NCBI RefSeq assembly: GCF_004331285.1
Contig: NZ_SJOH01000001.1
Span: forward strand, 62,001 to 126,000
Direction of reading: 5' to 3'
DNA length: 64,000 nucleotides
Source of the DNA: Acinetobacter sp. ANC 3781
GTDB taxonomy: Bacteria > Pseudomonadota > Gammaproteobacteria > Pseudomonadales > Moraxellaceae
Shown: piece by piece, positions 43,627 through 51,470 of the stretch
Numbering within the stretch: position 1 is the stretch's first letter
How the letters are laid out: every line of letters begins with the position of its first letter
Position numbers and translations under genes: made by a program
Notes under the pieces: generated by a model
Database searches by the model: none
Told to the model about the DNA's origin: nothing
What the model saw: only the letters and a program-made list of their open reading frames with translations

Positions 43627-43639
43627 CCAAAGTTGACTG

Positions 43640-44539
43640 TTAGACTACAAAATCAATTGCGACTACTTTGGTTTCATTCGCACGACCTGCTGCAAATGAA
43701 TGAACACCACCAACCTGTTTCATGTTCTTTTTGTCTGGACGAGTCGAGATATCGAAGCTTGTAATATCTGCATCGCCAAAATGTACGGCAGATCCACAGT
43801 AAGCAACGGTACGCTTAGTTGTTCCAGCTGTAGCACCATCGTTTAGCTTTTCGTATGGAACCCAGTTGAAGCCTAACCACTTGCCACCAACACCACCTTC
43901 TTGCAGCATTTTACCGGCCATGAAGTCGGCAGATGTAAGCGTAGTATCGCCCAAGATTTTCTCAAGCATTGTTGAGCTGTACAGAATGTAAAGCTGCTCG
44001 CCGTTATGCTCATCGTTTTCGTTTTTACGGAAAATTGATTTAGCTTTTACAAGCTGCTGCTTCAATGTGCCGAATGCCGACAAGATGATTTGACCTGCTG
44101 GCAATGCAACCGCAGTAGTAGAAGTAGCACCTGCATCATCAACCACTTTACGGCTTACAGAACCAACTGCCGCTTGATAAATAATGTCGTCAATTTTTCG
44201 ACCACGCGCACTCAGCAAAAGCTTCATGTATTTATCTTGTGGATTGGCTTTTAACTTTGGAACATCACGCGGTTCAATCGGAATGAATAGATCAAAGTCA
44301 TTCATCAAGACTGAGCGCACACCTGCATCCGGAATTGTCCAAGTCGTGTTGCCCATACGAGCACCAGACGCAGACATTTCCACTTGGCCCATGTCGTTAA
44401 TCGTAAAAGATTCACCCGTAATCTTTCCGCGATTTACAACAGTTTTAAGCAAGCGCGATTCATTCTGTGCTGACGCAATTTCATATGTGTCATGAAACTG
44501 CTGAACAAACGCTGCCGTGATTTTGTTTTCGTTAGCCAT
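43640..44539 (-). CDS. Major capsid protein
   Basis: 299 residues, beginning NKITAAFVQQFHDTYEIASAQNESRLLKTV and containing VRSVLMNDFDLFIPIEPRDVP, LLLSARGRKIDDIIYQAAVG and a WLGFNWVPYEKL strand. The order (after portal and scaffold) and size fit the capsid of BPP-1-like podoviruses, expected to have the HK97 fold. Strong upstream AAGGGGAT. Followed by a terminator. Confidence 0.85.
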   Translation of the reverse strand: MANENKITAAFVQQFHDTYEIASAQNESRLLKTVVNRGKITGESFTINDMGQVEMSASGARMGNTTWTIPDAGVRSVLMNDFDLFIPIEPRDVPKLKANPQDKYMKLLLSARGRKIDDIIYQAAVGSVSRKVVDDAGATSTTAVALPAGQIILSAFGTLKQQLVKAKSIFRKNENDEHNGEQLYILYSSTMLEKILGDTTLTSADFMAGKMLQEGGVGGKWLGFNWVPYEKLNDGATAGTTKRTVAYCGSAVHFGDADITSFDISTRPDKKNMKQVGGVHSFAAGRANETKVVAIDFVV

Positions 44540-44550
44540 TGGCTATCCCC

Positions 44551-45225
44551 TTATTTGTAAGTCTTGCTGTAGTAGCGTTCAACTTGTGCGGACACAGACT
44601 TGTGATCTGGGTGCTTATCGTTTAAATACGCTTCCGATGCCATCAATGATTGAACATCTACTGCACCGCTTTGTTGGGTGTTAGAAGGGGGTGTATCTTC
44701 ATTAAGCTGTTGACCGAAATAAGCCGCCATTTTTAACACTAGTGGATTGTTACCAAATTCAGGGCTGTTCACTTCTTCTGGTGTAAGAATGCCGTTCTGA
44801 ATAGCATTATTTGCAGCAGCTTTTGCAAAGCCAAAATTAGTATCGGTATCTGCTCCCCACGTTTCTTTCATGGCAGATACGCATGCTTCATTGTCTAAAG
44901 CCGCATTACCTTCCATGAGTGAAGGAATTAACTGGTTATATTCACCAAGCAAGAAATTTAAGCTTTTACTGTCCAGACCTGCTTCACGTGCACGCTCTAA
45001 GAACTCTTGGTTTTCAGGAATCGCCTTGAATTCGTCATAGTTAAAGCCTTCAACATTGACTTCATAACCATCAATTGATTCAGGCGCACCAGGTGCAGCT
45101 GTAGTTTCTTCTGTGGTTTGAGTCTGAGTTTCATCACCCTGAGTTTGATCACCTGCTAACACGCTAGTTTGAGTTTGCTCGGTGTTTTCATCTTGAGTTT
45201 GAGTCTCTGTGGTTTGCTCAGTCAT
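44551..45225 (-). CDS. Capsid scaffold/assembly protein
   Basis: 224 residues. The N-terminal 45 are almost only Thr, Gln and Glu, then an acidic helical region (GYEVNVEGFNYDEFKAIPEN) and a helix-rich C-terminus. This low-complexity acidic opening and the place directly before the capsid gene are typical of podovirus scaffold proteins. Start overlaps the stop of the 45218 gene by eight bases. Confidence 0.78.
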   Translation of the reverse strand: MTEQTTETQTQDENTEQTQTSVLAGDQTQGDETQTQTTEETTAAPGAPESIDGYEVNVEGFNYDEFKAIPENQEFLERAREAGLDSKSLNFLLGEYNQLIPSLMEGNAALDNEACVSAMKETWGADTDTNFGFAKAAANNAIQNGILTPEEVNSPEFGNNPLVLKMAAYFGQQLNEDTPPSNTQQSGAVDVQSLMASEAYLNDKHPDHKSVSAQVERYYSKTYK

Positions 45226-45745
45226 TTACTTCTTCCTTATAGTCTGGGTTATTCGCTTGATTGATTTGATTGAAAATAAAACCTATGACGTTCGCCTGTC
45301 CTGCTTTAAAACAAGACTCACGTTCAGCATCTTGACCGCCACGGACATAGGTAGATTTATTGGCAAAAGTAAGTTGCAAATGATCAAGTACACGCTGACC
45401 ATTGATGTCTAGATCAAATACATTTCGATAGGTTTCAGGGGTTGCACGACGTATGGCTTTGCGTTTAACAAAATTGCCTGTTTCTGGTTCTTCTTCTGGT
45501 GTGGGTAATGGACGTTCAGATAATTCAGTCTCAAGATCGACAATGGTGTGCTTCAATGCAAAAACTTGTTCCTGTAATACTTCTGCACGCTCCCATTCGT
45601 GATGTTTTTCATTGCGTAATTTGCTAGACACAATGGTTTCATCAAACCATTTACCATCAAGCACTCGGTTTTTATTGACTTCATTCCACCACCCAACGGC
45701 AAGAATAAGTCCGGCGATAAGCATCAAAGCTATGTAAAAAATCAT
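45218..45745 (-). CDS. Bbp19-like protein with N-terminal membrane segment
   Basis: 175 residues: an N-terminal membrane anchor (IALMLIAGLILAVGWW), a coiled coil (about 45-80), and a C-terminal domain of about 60 residues (TYRNVFDLDINGQRVLDHLQ and CFKAGQANVIGFIFNQIN) that matches the small Bbp19-type proteins encoded beside the portal in Bordetella phage BPP-1 relatives. Those proteins are usually soluble; the added membrane anchor and coiled coil are distinctive. Start overlaps the portal stop by four bases. Confidence 0.65.
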   Translation of the reverse strand: MIFYIALMLIAGLILAVGWWNEVNKNRVLDGKWFDETIVSSKLRNEKHHEWERAEVLQEQVFALKHTIVDLETELSERPLPTPEEEPETGNFVKRKAIRRATPETYRNVFDLDINGQRVLDHLQLTFANKSTYVRGGQDAERESCFKAGQANVIGFIFNQINQANNPDYKEEVND

Positions 45746-47382
45746 TGCATCGTCTCCGTACCCACTTGCTTCTCAATGCCTTTAGCAACTGCATTGCCTG
45801 CCATTTGCATCATCTGCTGCTGCTGCTCTGCCTGTTTCTGCGCTTCCTGTGCCTTTTGGCGCATATCACGAAGCTCTTTAACTTCATCGGCGGTACGCAT
45901 AATGTTTTGTGGAACACCACGACCATTCCCGACAAAGACGGCAACCGCATCAAAATCAACATTGTCTAGAATGGTTTGATCTACCTGTGCAAACTGAGAA
46001 AGACTCATGATGTACTGTTCTGTTGCTGTCACTTCTTCCATGCGCTGTGAACGTGCCATAGGCGATACAAACTTGAATGAAAGATTACTGCCCCAAAGTT
46101 CTTCAGGTGGCTGGCCTAAAGCACCAGAGCGAATAGCCAGACCAAAACAACGATCTAAGATTGATTGCAGGTACTCAGTTTGAAGTCGCCCATACATAGG
46201 TCCAAGCATTTGACGAATTAATTCAACACGTGTGTGAATCTCTGTAGCTGTCATTTGAGTGGTGCCGATGTTTGGCAACTGATCAGCCATTAACTTGCGA
46301 CGGATGCCGCCTTGAATGTTGGTGAGTAAGTAATCTGCAATTTGAAAGTTGGTGCCATCATCCAGGCGCTTCATTGAATCAACTGAATTGGCAATGATGA
46401 CTTTGCGTGGACCAATACGAACGGTATGAGGATTTAATACGCCGTCATCTTCTGCGATCCACATGCCACCTAACTGCAAATCTGCTGAACGAACTGTATT
46501 CTTCATCAACTCATTGGCAGTCTTGGCATCAGGTAGTGCAATCGTCATTTGACCATTGCCATAGACTGAATTGGGCAAGCGTCTTAAACGTGGTACCGAG
46601 CATGGAAATTCGTGGTACCCGGATTCCTTCATGGTGTAATTGTTGTCGATATCAACGTGGTATGAGGCAAAAGGCATAGCTTTGTTGATCTGACCTACCC
46701 CTACTTGCTTACGTGGTTGAATCACGTGTAGCAGCTTCATCTTCTCATCTGGTGAGTTCTTGGCTTTCTCAACTACACTGTGATGACAGTTCTTTTCACC
46801 ATAAGTATTGATCATGGTTTCAACTGTCATTTCATGTTCACGGTAAATAGTATCTATTCGACCATCAGCACGTGTTGAGCCAATAAAACAGTTCCCAATG
46901 TGCCAAGACTCAAAGACATAACCGCCACCTGCTTCACGATCAATATCCGTATAGAGAACGCCCCAACCTGCAGTAACAATGTCAGTGACCGTTTCAAAGC
47001 TTTCACTGTCAAAGTTTGCTGCATGGATATTGCGCCACATGAATTGAGCAGCATCTTCAAGCCATCGTTCACCTTCAGTTAAGACAGAAATATCATCCAC
47101 ACCATCAGGCTGCGCTTTAAACCAAATGGCATTAGCAGGAGTTACGCCGTTCATGATCATTGAAACCAGAACTTGAAGTGCATCAGCTGCTGTTGAATCG
47201 TATAAATCGGCACGTTCAGTTTCACGCTGACCTTTCACACTTGAATCAGAACTAAAGTTTTGCTGACGCTCTGGTGCACCGTATTTATAGCAATCTGCCC
47301 AGTGCGATTCATACTGTGAACGTGCAGATTTAAGTTGATTTAAACGAGCAACAAACTTACGAGCGTCAGTCATATTAGCCAC
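45742..47382 (-). CDS. Portal (head-tail connector) protein
   Basis: 546 residues of the T7-type head-to-tail connecting family: RQQNFSSDSSVKGQRETERADLYDSTA near the N-terminus, IMNGVTPANAIWF, GWGVLYTDIDREAGGGYVFES, and the C-terminal MTATEIHTRVELIRQMLGPMYGRLQTEYL, which is nearly invariant in this family. A Gln-rich tail follows. It forms the dodecameric gate for DNA packaging. Confidence 0.93.
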   Translation of the reverse strand: MANMTDARKFVARLNQLKSARSQYESHWADCYKYGAPERQQNFSSDSSVKGQRETERADLYDSTAADALQVLVSMIMNGVTPANAIWFKAQPDGVDDISVLTEGERWLEDAAQFMWRNIHAANFDSESFETVTDIVTAGWGVLYTDIDREAGGGYVFESWHIGNCFIGSTRADGRIDTIYREHEMTVETMINTYGEKNCHHSVVEKAKNSPDEKMKLLHVIQPRKQVGVGQINKAMPFASYHVDIDNNYTMKESGYHEFPCSVPRLRRLPNSVYGNGQMTIALPDAKTANELMKNTVRSADLQLGGMWIAEDDGVLNPHTVRIGPRKVIIANSVDSMKRLDDGTNFQIADYLLTNIQGGIRRKLMADQLPNIGTTQMTATEIHTRVELIRQMLGPMYGRLQTEYLQSILDRCFGLAIRSGALGQPPEELWGSNLSFKFVSPMARSQRMEEVTATEQYIMSLSQFAQVDQTILDNVDFDAVAVFVGNGRGVPQNIMRTADEVKELRDMRQKAQEAQKQAEQQQQMMQMAGNAVAKGIEKQVGTETMQ

Positions 47383-47557
47383 CGCCTAGAGTTGACTTGG
47401 TTTTAGAGATGTCAGGCTGTGCACCCAGAACACTCATGCTTCCTGCTGAAGTACGGCGCATAGCTTTCTTGGTATTTGCCTCAGCCGTTGCCTTTTCAGC
47501 TGCACGTTGTGCATCGCCTTCTGGATCTTGCTCGACTGTTTTAGGTTTTCCGCACAT
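47375..47557 (-). CDS. Small basic hypothetical protein before portal
   Basis: 60 residues, MCGKPKTVEQDPEGDAQRAA onward, Ala/Lys/Thr-rich and probably disordered; the end contains MRRTSAGSMSVLGAQP. Overlaps the portal start by eight bases and shares its first base with the stop of the preceding gene. Small proteins with this RRTSxGS pattern precede portals in several podoviruses; role unknown. Confidence 0.65.
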   Translation of the reverse strand: MCGKPKTVEQDPEGDAQRAAEKATAEANTKKAMRRTSAGSMSVLGAQPDISKTKSTLGGG

Positions 47558-47931
47558 TAATCAATCTCCTTAGTTGTCCAACCATCAGGGCCAAGAAATG
47601 AATGTGTTTGCTTAGCAACTGGTTCACTAGGTACATGCGGTGCTACTGGTTTGGCTGCTACAGCTTTGTTTTTTCGCCACTCAAGGAATTCTTCATATTC
47701 ATTTTTAGCCTGTGGATCTTCATCGATAGGTTCACCCATAAGTAAAATTTCAGGTTTATAAGCTGTACCAGTTGGTTCGGTTGAAGCAGTAGTTTCAGCA
47801 TCCTTAGAATCAGGCGTACCGAGGATTTCATTTAAAACATCATCGGATTGTTGCGCCGTGGTTGGAGTGACTACTTCTGTTGTTTTCGGTGCTTCTGTTG
47901 TTGCACCTGGTGTTCTTGGTTGACGTGCCAT
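47557..47931 (-). CDS. First gene of the late operon, hypothetical
   Basis: 124 residues, Pro/Thr/Glu-rich and mostly disordered at the N-terminus, with a more ordered end (NEYEEFLEWRKNKAV and THSFLGPDGWTTKEID). GGGG in the terminator arm, eight bases upstream of ATG, is its Shine-Dalgarno. Position at the head of the virion operon suggests a head-assembly accessory. Confidence 0.6.
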   Translation of the reverse strand: MARQPRTPGATTEAPKTTEVVTPTTAQQSDDVLNEILGTPDSKDAETTASTEPTGTAYKPEILLMGEPIDEDPQAKNEYEEFLEWRKNKAVAAKPVAPHVPSEPVAKQTHSFLGPDGWTTKEID

Positions 47932-47932
47932 G

Positions 47933-47963
47933 AAAAAAGCCCCAATGGGTTGATTGAGGCTTT
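47933..47963 (-). terminator. Terminator/RBS element at the early-late boundary
   Basis: On the minus strand AAAGCCTCAAT-caaccc-ATTGGGGCTTTTTT: a ten-pair stem with one GT pair, then six T. GGGG of the 3' arm is the Shine-Dalgarno of the first late gene. It separates early genes from the entire virion operon. Confidence 0.78.
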
Positions 47964-48003
47964 AGTGTTGGTCGTTAGGTGTTAGGGTTTGTTGTGTGAT
48001 TCT

Positions 48004-48195
48004 TCAATGCCTAAGCTCAAGGCCATCAACCTTGGTCTGTTGGTAGATCCATAGCTCCCATAAATTCTGAACCTCCTGGACTTCATAAACATAATCGGAG
48101 TGATTAATTCGCTTTAACTGAAGTAATATTTTTGGCGACCTATTGGGGTACTTATTGAGTATGTACTCATTGAACTTTGCTCTTGACTCGCTCAC
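48004..48195 (-). CDS. Small hypothetical phage protein
   Basis: 63 residues, MSESRAKFNEYILNKYPNRS onward, basic N-terminal half and a Trp/Gln-rich end. Start overlaps the HTH gene stop by four bases. It is the last gene before the early-late terminator. No family recognised. Confidence 0.6.
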   Translation of the reverse strand: MSESRAKFNEYILNKYPNRSPKILLQLKRINHSDYVYEVQEVQNLWELWIYQQTKVDGLELRH

Positions 48196-48617
48196 TTCTC
48201 AATCTCCTGATCCAGCTGCTCAATCACAGCATCTAATTCATCCCAATCATCAAACATGTCTAATTGCCCTATCTTGTATTTGTACGTTGCCCATTCACCT
48301 TCACGTGGGTAGCGATCTAGACCAACCTCAATCTGCCAAAGCAAAATGAATGCATCGCCATTGTCGTAATTGGGAATACCACCTCTTGACCATTCACTGA
48401 CTGTAGACGCACCAGACACTGGTAGAACGTCCGCAATCTTTTCATGTGTCCAGCCTAAGCGGCCTAAATCTAAGATCATGCGGTTGAAGTCTGGACGCTT
48501 GTATCCACGACGTTTTACGAGGAATTCTTTAACCTTTTTCTTGGTTCGCTGGTTAATGAAACGCGCGCGCGCGCGAGGAGAGTCCGCAGAAGCTAATAAA
48601 TCAACCGTCATGTTCAT
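48192..48617 (-). CDS. HTH protein, candidate late-gene regulator
   Basis: 141 residues: a basic N-terminus (PRARARFINQRTKKKVKEF), a helix-turn-helix (LGWTHEKIADVLPVSGASTVSEWSRG, about 56-80) and an acidic C-terminus (DDWDELDAVIEQLDQEIEK). The codons for RARAR lie in an uninterrupted CG run at 48562-48573. Placed last-but-one in the early operon, where lambdoid phages carry Q-type antiterminators. No direct evidence of that activity. Confidence 0.65.
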   Translation of the reverse strand: MNMTVDLLASADSPRARARFINQRTKKKVKEFLVKRRGYKRPDFNRMILDLGRLGWTHEKIADVLPVSGASTVSEWSRGGIPNYDNGDAFILLWQIEVGLDRYPREGEWATYKYKIGQLDMFDDWDELDAVIEQLDQEIEK

Positions 48618-48620
48618 AAA

Positions 48621-49208
48621 TCACCCCAACTCAAAAACTTTAATTTTTATCAAACCGCCATCCACAACATGGCCACGATTCACTATTAACGTGTCAAATT
48701 GCTCATCATCGGCACAGAATCCACATTTCACTAAACTGTCTATTGTTGCTTTGAGATAGTTGTCTATGTCTCTGCGTAATCGGTCAGGAAAATGAAACGT
48801 CACATCTAGTTTTAAACGTGAAGTTGAACCTAATGCCGGTACTAAAATTTTAATGACCTCATGGAAAGCGATAGCCCGATCACTCAAATATCTACGCTTC
48901 CCTGCTGCTACCCAGTAGTGATTTACAGAAGGTGGAACTGTTGCAATTTCACAGTCTAAAATTGTTCTAATTTCACCTATCTGTATTTCTTCACCATTGC
49001 TCGTATTTAGCGTTTTGTTTGCTTTACGTACCTTTGCTTCAATTTTCTTTTTAAGTTGCGCCTGCCCCTTATTTTTTCGCATTTGATGCTTGTTTAGATG
49101 TTCCTCTAGCTGTCCGTCGCTCCACCTCATATTTAAGCTACCGTCATTAGTTTGTTTAAAAAGGCTTGATTTGCATTCCCTGCATAGCTCAATTCGTTCA
49201 TCTCTCAC
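48621..49208 (-). CDS. rusA: RusA-type Holliday junction resolvase
   Basis: 195 residues. The C-terminal 115 form the RusA domain: VPPSVNHYWVAAGKRRYLSD, FHFPDRLRRDIDNYLKATID and GFCADDEQFDTL, giving the conserved Asp residues of the metal site (RRDIDN and the DD pair). A Lys-rich N-terminal extension with one CRECKSS pair and a long basic helix is added and may aid DNA binding. It resolves branched replication intermediates before packaging. Start overlaps the upstream gene stop by four bases. Confidence 0.9.
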   Translation of the reverse strand: MRDERIELCRECKSSLFKQTNDGSLNMRWSDGQLEEHLNKHQMRKNKGQAQLKKKIEAKVRKANKTLNTSNGEEIQIGEIRTILDCEIATVPPSVNHYWVAAGKRRYLSDRAIAFHEVIKILVPALGSTSRLKLDVTFHFPDRLRRDIDNYLKATIDSLVKCGFCADDEQFDTLIVNRGHVVDGGLIKIKVFELG

Positions 49209-49630
49209 TCACCTCGCAGAGCCTTCTTAACCATCCAATATGCCTCCTCAAATGCATTACTCGCACCCTGTTCCATCATGTCCGCTTTTTCTTTCCATAA
49301 GCCCCAGCGGTTAGCACTCTCACCATCTAGATATTCCAAAACCTCATCAACTTTCTTATGCTGATCCTCCAATTTCTTCTTTACCCCGATATAACAAGCC
49401 TCCATGTTGTTGAGTTGGGTTTTAAGGTTATTGATGATGGCTTGTTGGTCCTGCAAGCAACGAAAGACCTGCCAATACTTGCTTTCAGGTTTGAAGTGTT
49501 TATCTTTTTGATAATAAATTCCCTCAAATATTTCTGAGAGCATTTGAATCTCAAATTCATCCTTGTCGGTGTAATCAAAAAGGAAGTGTTCAATAAACTG
49601 TTCTTTTAAGATCTGCTTAGACTCACTCAT
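49205..49630 (-). CDS. Hypothetical phage protein, coiled coil
   Basis: 141 residues: acidic N-terminus (IEHFLFDYTDKDEFEIQML) and a central coiled coil (about 60-100, QAIINNLKTQLNNMEACYIG to KKKLEDQHKKVDEVLEYLDG). No domain recognised. Part of the tightly overlapping early operon. Confidence 0.6.
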   Translation of the reverse strand: MSESKQILKEQFIEHFLFDYTDKDEFEIQMLSEIFEGIYYQKDKHFKPESKYWQVFRCLQDQQAIINNLKTQLNNMEACYIGVKKKLEDQHKKVDEVLEYLDGESANRWGLWKEKADMMEQGASNAFEEAYWMVKKALRGE

Positions 49631-49637
49631 CTCTCAA

Positions 49638-49871
49638 TCACCTTCGTACTCGGGGAAATATGATTCGGATATCACTGCAATGGTCAGTGCGGTCGTGGTC
49701 GGCTAGAGCGGTGCGGATAGCCTCAACTGAAGCTGTTGCGTATTTCTCCGCAAGCACATAATCATTTAAGCTTTCTGACCAGTACTTAAATATTCTTGGC
49801 ATGTAGCAAGTTGCATGGTTTTCCACAATCGCCTTACACTTCTCTAACCCCAATTTTTCGATTAAGTTCAT
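49638..49871 (-). CDS. Small hypothetical phage protein
   Basis: 77 residues, MNLIEKLGLEKCKAIVENHA onward, with one helical region and a basic C-terminus (RIIFPRVRR). Start overlaps the upstream gene stop (ATGA). Unknown function. Confidence 0.6.
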   Translation of the reverse strand: MNLIEKLGLEKCKAIVENHATCYMPRIFKYWSESLNDYVLAEKYATASVEAIRTALADHDRTDHCSDIRIIFPRVRR

Positions 49872-50347
49872 GCCACCACCATCCCTTGAATTCGACTCAG
49901 CAGAGTTGCAGCCGGATTCACTTGCTCAACCATTCCGACACACGTTGCAGTCGCCCATGCACTCACTGCTGTAAGTCCTTTTAAATCCTCATCCACTGTT
50001 TTAACCCACTGGTCAGACACACCACTCCAACGAACCTTCAAGCCGTCACGTTCAACTTTGATATGCTTTGCACCGCTAATCACTTCTTTGATGCTCATCA
50101 ACTTGTTAAATGACCATTCCATTTCATGCTCATGAATCGTGCCGTCATCAGCCTTTGCAGTGGTCTTAATCACCACATTCCAGATTTGCTTACGGTCTAC
50201 ACGATGAGCCAAAAACAACGGAACAAAAGAGCCTTGGTAGATCAGCTTCAAGTCATCATCGTTTACATCACGATCCAAGCCTTCTACATACTCGGCTGTG
50301 GATAGAATTTCCCAAGTTGCGGATAGTTTTTGTTTGGTTTTTTTCAT
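49868..50347 (-). CDS. Hypothetical phage protein
   Basis: 159 residues, mixed alpha/beta: KLIYQGSFVPLFLAHRVDRK, EMEWSFNKLMSIKEVISGAK and a Trp-containing middle (VRWSGVSDQWVKTV). The end is Ala/Val-rich. No motif recognised; in the replication-recombination segment of the leftward operon. Confidence 0.6.
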   Translation of the reverse strand: MKKTKQKLSATWEILSTAEYVEGLDRDVNDDDLKLIYQGSFVPLFLAHRVDRKQIWNVVIKTTAKADDGTIHEHEMEWSFNKLMSIKEVISGAKHIKVERDGLKVRWSGVSDQWVKTVDEDLKGLTAVSAWATATCVGMVEQVNPAATLLSRIQGMVVA

Positions 50348-50781
50348 GCTGCTTTCCCCGTCAAAACGCTTTCAATGTGCTTCTTCACTTTTGGCCAAGC
50401 CACTACAAGCTCAACTTTCCCCTGGTAAGCCCTACGCAACTGAGAGGGACTTACACCGCCTATTGTTTTTGAAAGCTCAATCCAGTCTGATCCGACCTTT
50501 TCCGCATATCGAATCATTAATTCCTGCTGCACCTCCATGCGATATTTTTTTGATTCCGTTCTTTTTTGATTTGCATTTGCATCAGTAAAACCACCTGTCT
50601 TCACCTCATAAGAAAAACCACAAGGCAGCTCAGTAATCTTTTTGCGCTTCTCAAATTCAGCCACTTCTTTTGCAAGCTTCTCGCTTAAGGCACGCTTGCT
50701 GATTTCTTCTTGCGAATTGCGTTTGTACTGACTGCGAGGTAACACAGCATGTTTGATAAATTCTTCTTTAGTGAGTTGCAT
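50344..50781 (-). CDS. Hypothetical phage protein, basic
   Basis: 145 residues. MQLTKEEFIKHAVLPRSQYK, a coiled-coil-like ISKRALSEKLAKEVAEFEKR and a C-terminal region (GGVSPSQLRRAYQGKVELVV) that may form a helix-turn-helix. ATG 50781 with GGGGA upstream is preferred over an ATG at 50793. Lys-rich, so nucleic-acid binding is plausible. Confidence 0.6.
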   Translation of the reverse strand: MQLTKEEFIKHAVLPRSQYKRNSQEEISKRALSEKLAKEVAEFEKRKKITELPCGFSYEVKTGGFTDANANQKRTESKKYRMEVQQELMIRYAEKVGSDWIELSKTIGGVSPSQLRRAYQGKVELVVAWPKVKKHIESVLTGKAA

Positions 50782-51052
50782 TACTTTCCCCAAATAATTG
50801 TTTTGCCATTTCCGTAGCTTTAAATGTGTAAATCGTTGTCTTGATCAAATACCCGCATTCAATTAAGTCTTTTAGGCACTGGCGAACAGTCATTACCTGA
50901 CAATCAACTACCCTCTCGTAAATATCCTTAACTGTGAAATCAGCACTGGCATGAACCGCATAAATCAAAATATCCATACGCTTTTCAAATGCAGATTTGG
51001 AGCGGTTTTGCGAGTTCACCCAATCCACAGCTTTGTTATCGCTTGCTTTCAT
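50768..51052 (-). CDS. Small winged-helix-like phage protein
   Basis: 94 residues: MDILIYAVHASADFTVKDIYERVVDCQVMTVRQCLKDLIECGYL reads as a winged-helix fold, followed by a TTIYTFKATEMAKQLF wing. Could be a replication or transcription accessory. Start overlaps the upstream stop by four bases. Confidence 0.62.
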   Translation of the reverse strand: MKASDNKAVDWVNSQNRSKSAFEKRMDILIYAVHASADFTVKDIYERVVDCQVMTVRQCLKDLIECGYLIKTTIYTFKATEMAKQLFGESNATH

Positions 51053-51273
51053 GAAGCCACCTCCATCACTGCACCAAATTCACCGATTAGATCAGCTTGC
51101 TGTTCACACCACTTTTTACGAAACGCAATATCATCCGCTTTTAAATCACTGTTGTTGTGGTCGAAAATCTCAGCCCATCCCGACCCATGTTTTGGCATCG
51201 GAATCACACACGTATTCAACTCAGGACTAAGCACCGCATTGCTGAATTGTGATAAATGTTCGAGTCTAGTCAC
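51049..51273 (-). CDS. Small hypothetical phage protein
   Basis: 74 residues, with a Pro/Gly-rich centre (VIPMPKHGSGWAEIFDHNNS) and KKWCEQQADLIGEFG helix. Overlapping ATGA junctions on both sides. No family recognised. Confidence 0.58.
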   Translation of the reverse strand: MTRLEHLSQFSNAVLSPELNTCVIPMPKHGSGWAEIFDHNNSDLKADDIAFRKKWCEQQADLIGEFGAVMEVAS

Positions 51274-51470
51274 ACCCCACCCCCTAAACCTTGTTCTTCA
51301 ACCCAGCCCAAAAACGCTTCATACATTTCATCAGGCACATCGAACCCAACCAAAGCCAACTCAACTTCTTGACGGGTAAATCCACACTCATTGGCAAATA
51401 AGCACATCAATTCAAAGCTACGAAGCAGCACATCACGGAAGTGATTAACGCGAGGATTTTTACGCTTCAT
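51270..51470 (-). CDS. Small hypothetical phage protein
   Basis: 66 residues, helical, MKRKNPRVNHFRDVLLRSFE then CGFTRQEVELALVGFDVPDE. Overlaps neighbours by four bases on each side. Unknown function. Confidence 0.58.
   Translation of the reverse strand: MKRKNPRVNHFRDVLLRSFELMCLFANECGFTRQEVELALVGFDVPDEMYEAFLGWVEEQGLGGGV

Noticed and set aside
29151-48000. Diversity-generating retroelement as in phage BPP-1
   Set aside because: No reverse transcriptase gene and no template/variable repeat pair near the tail spike was seen.
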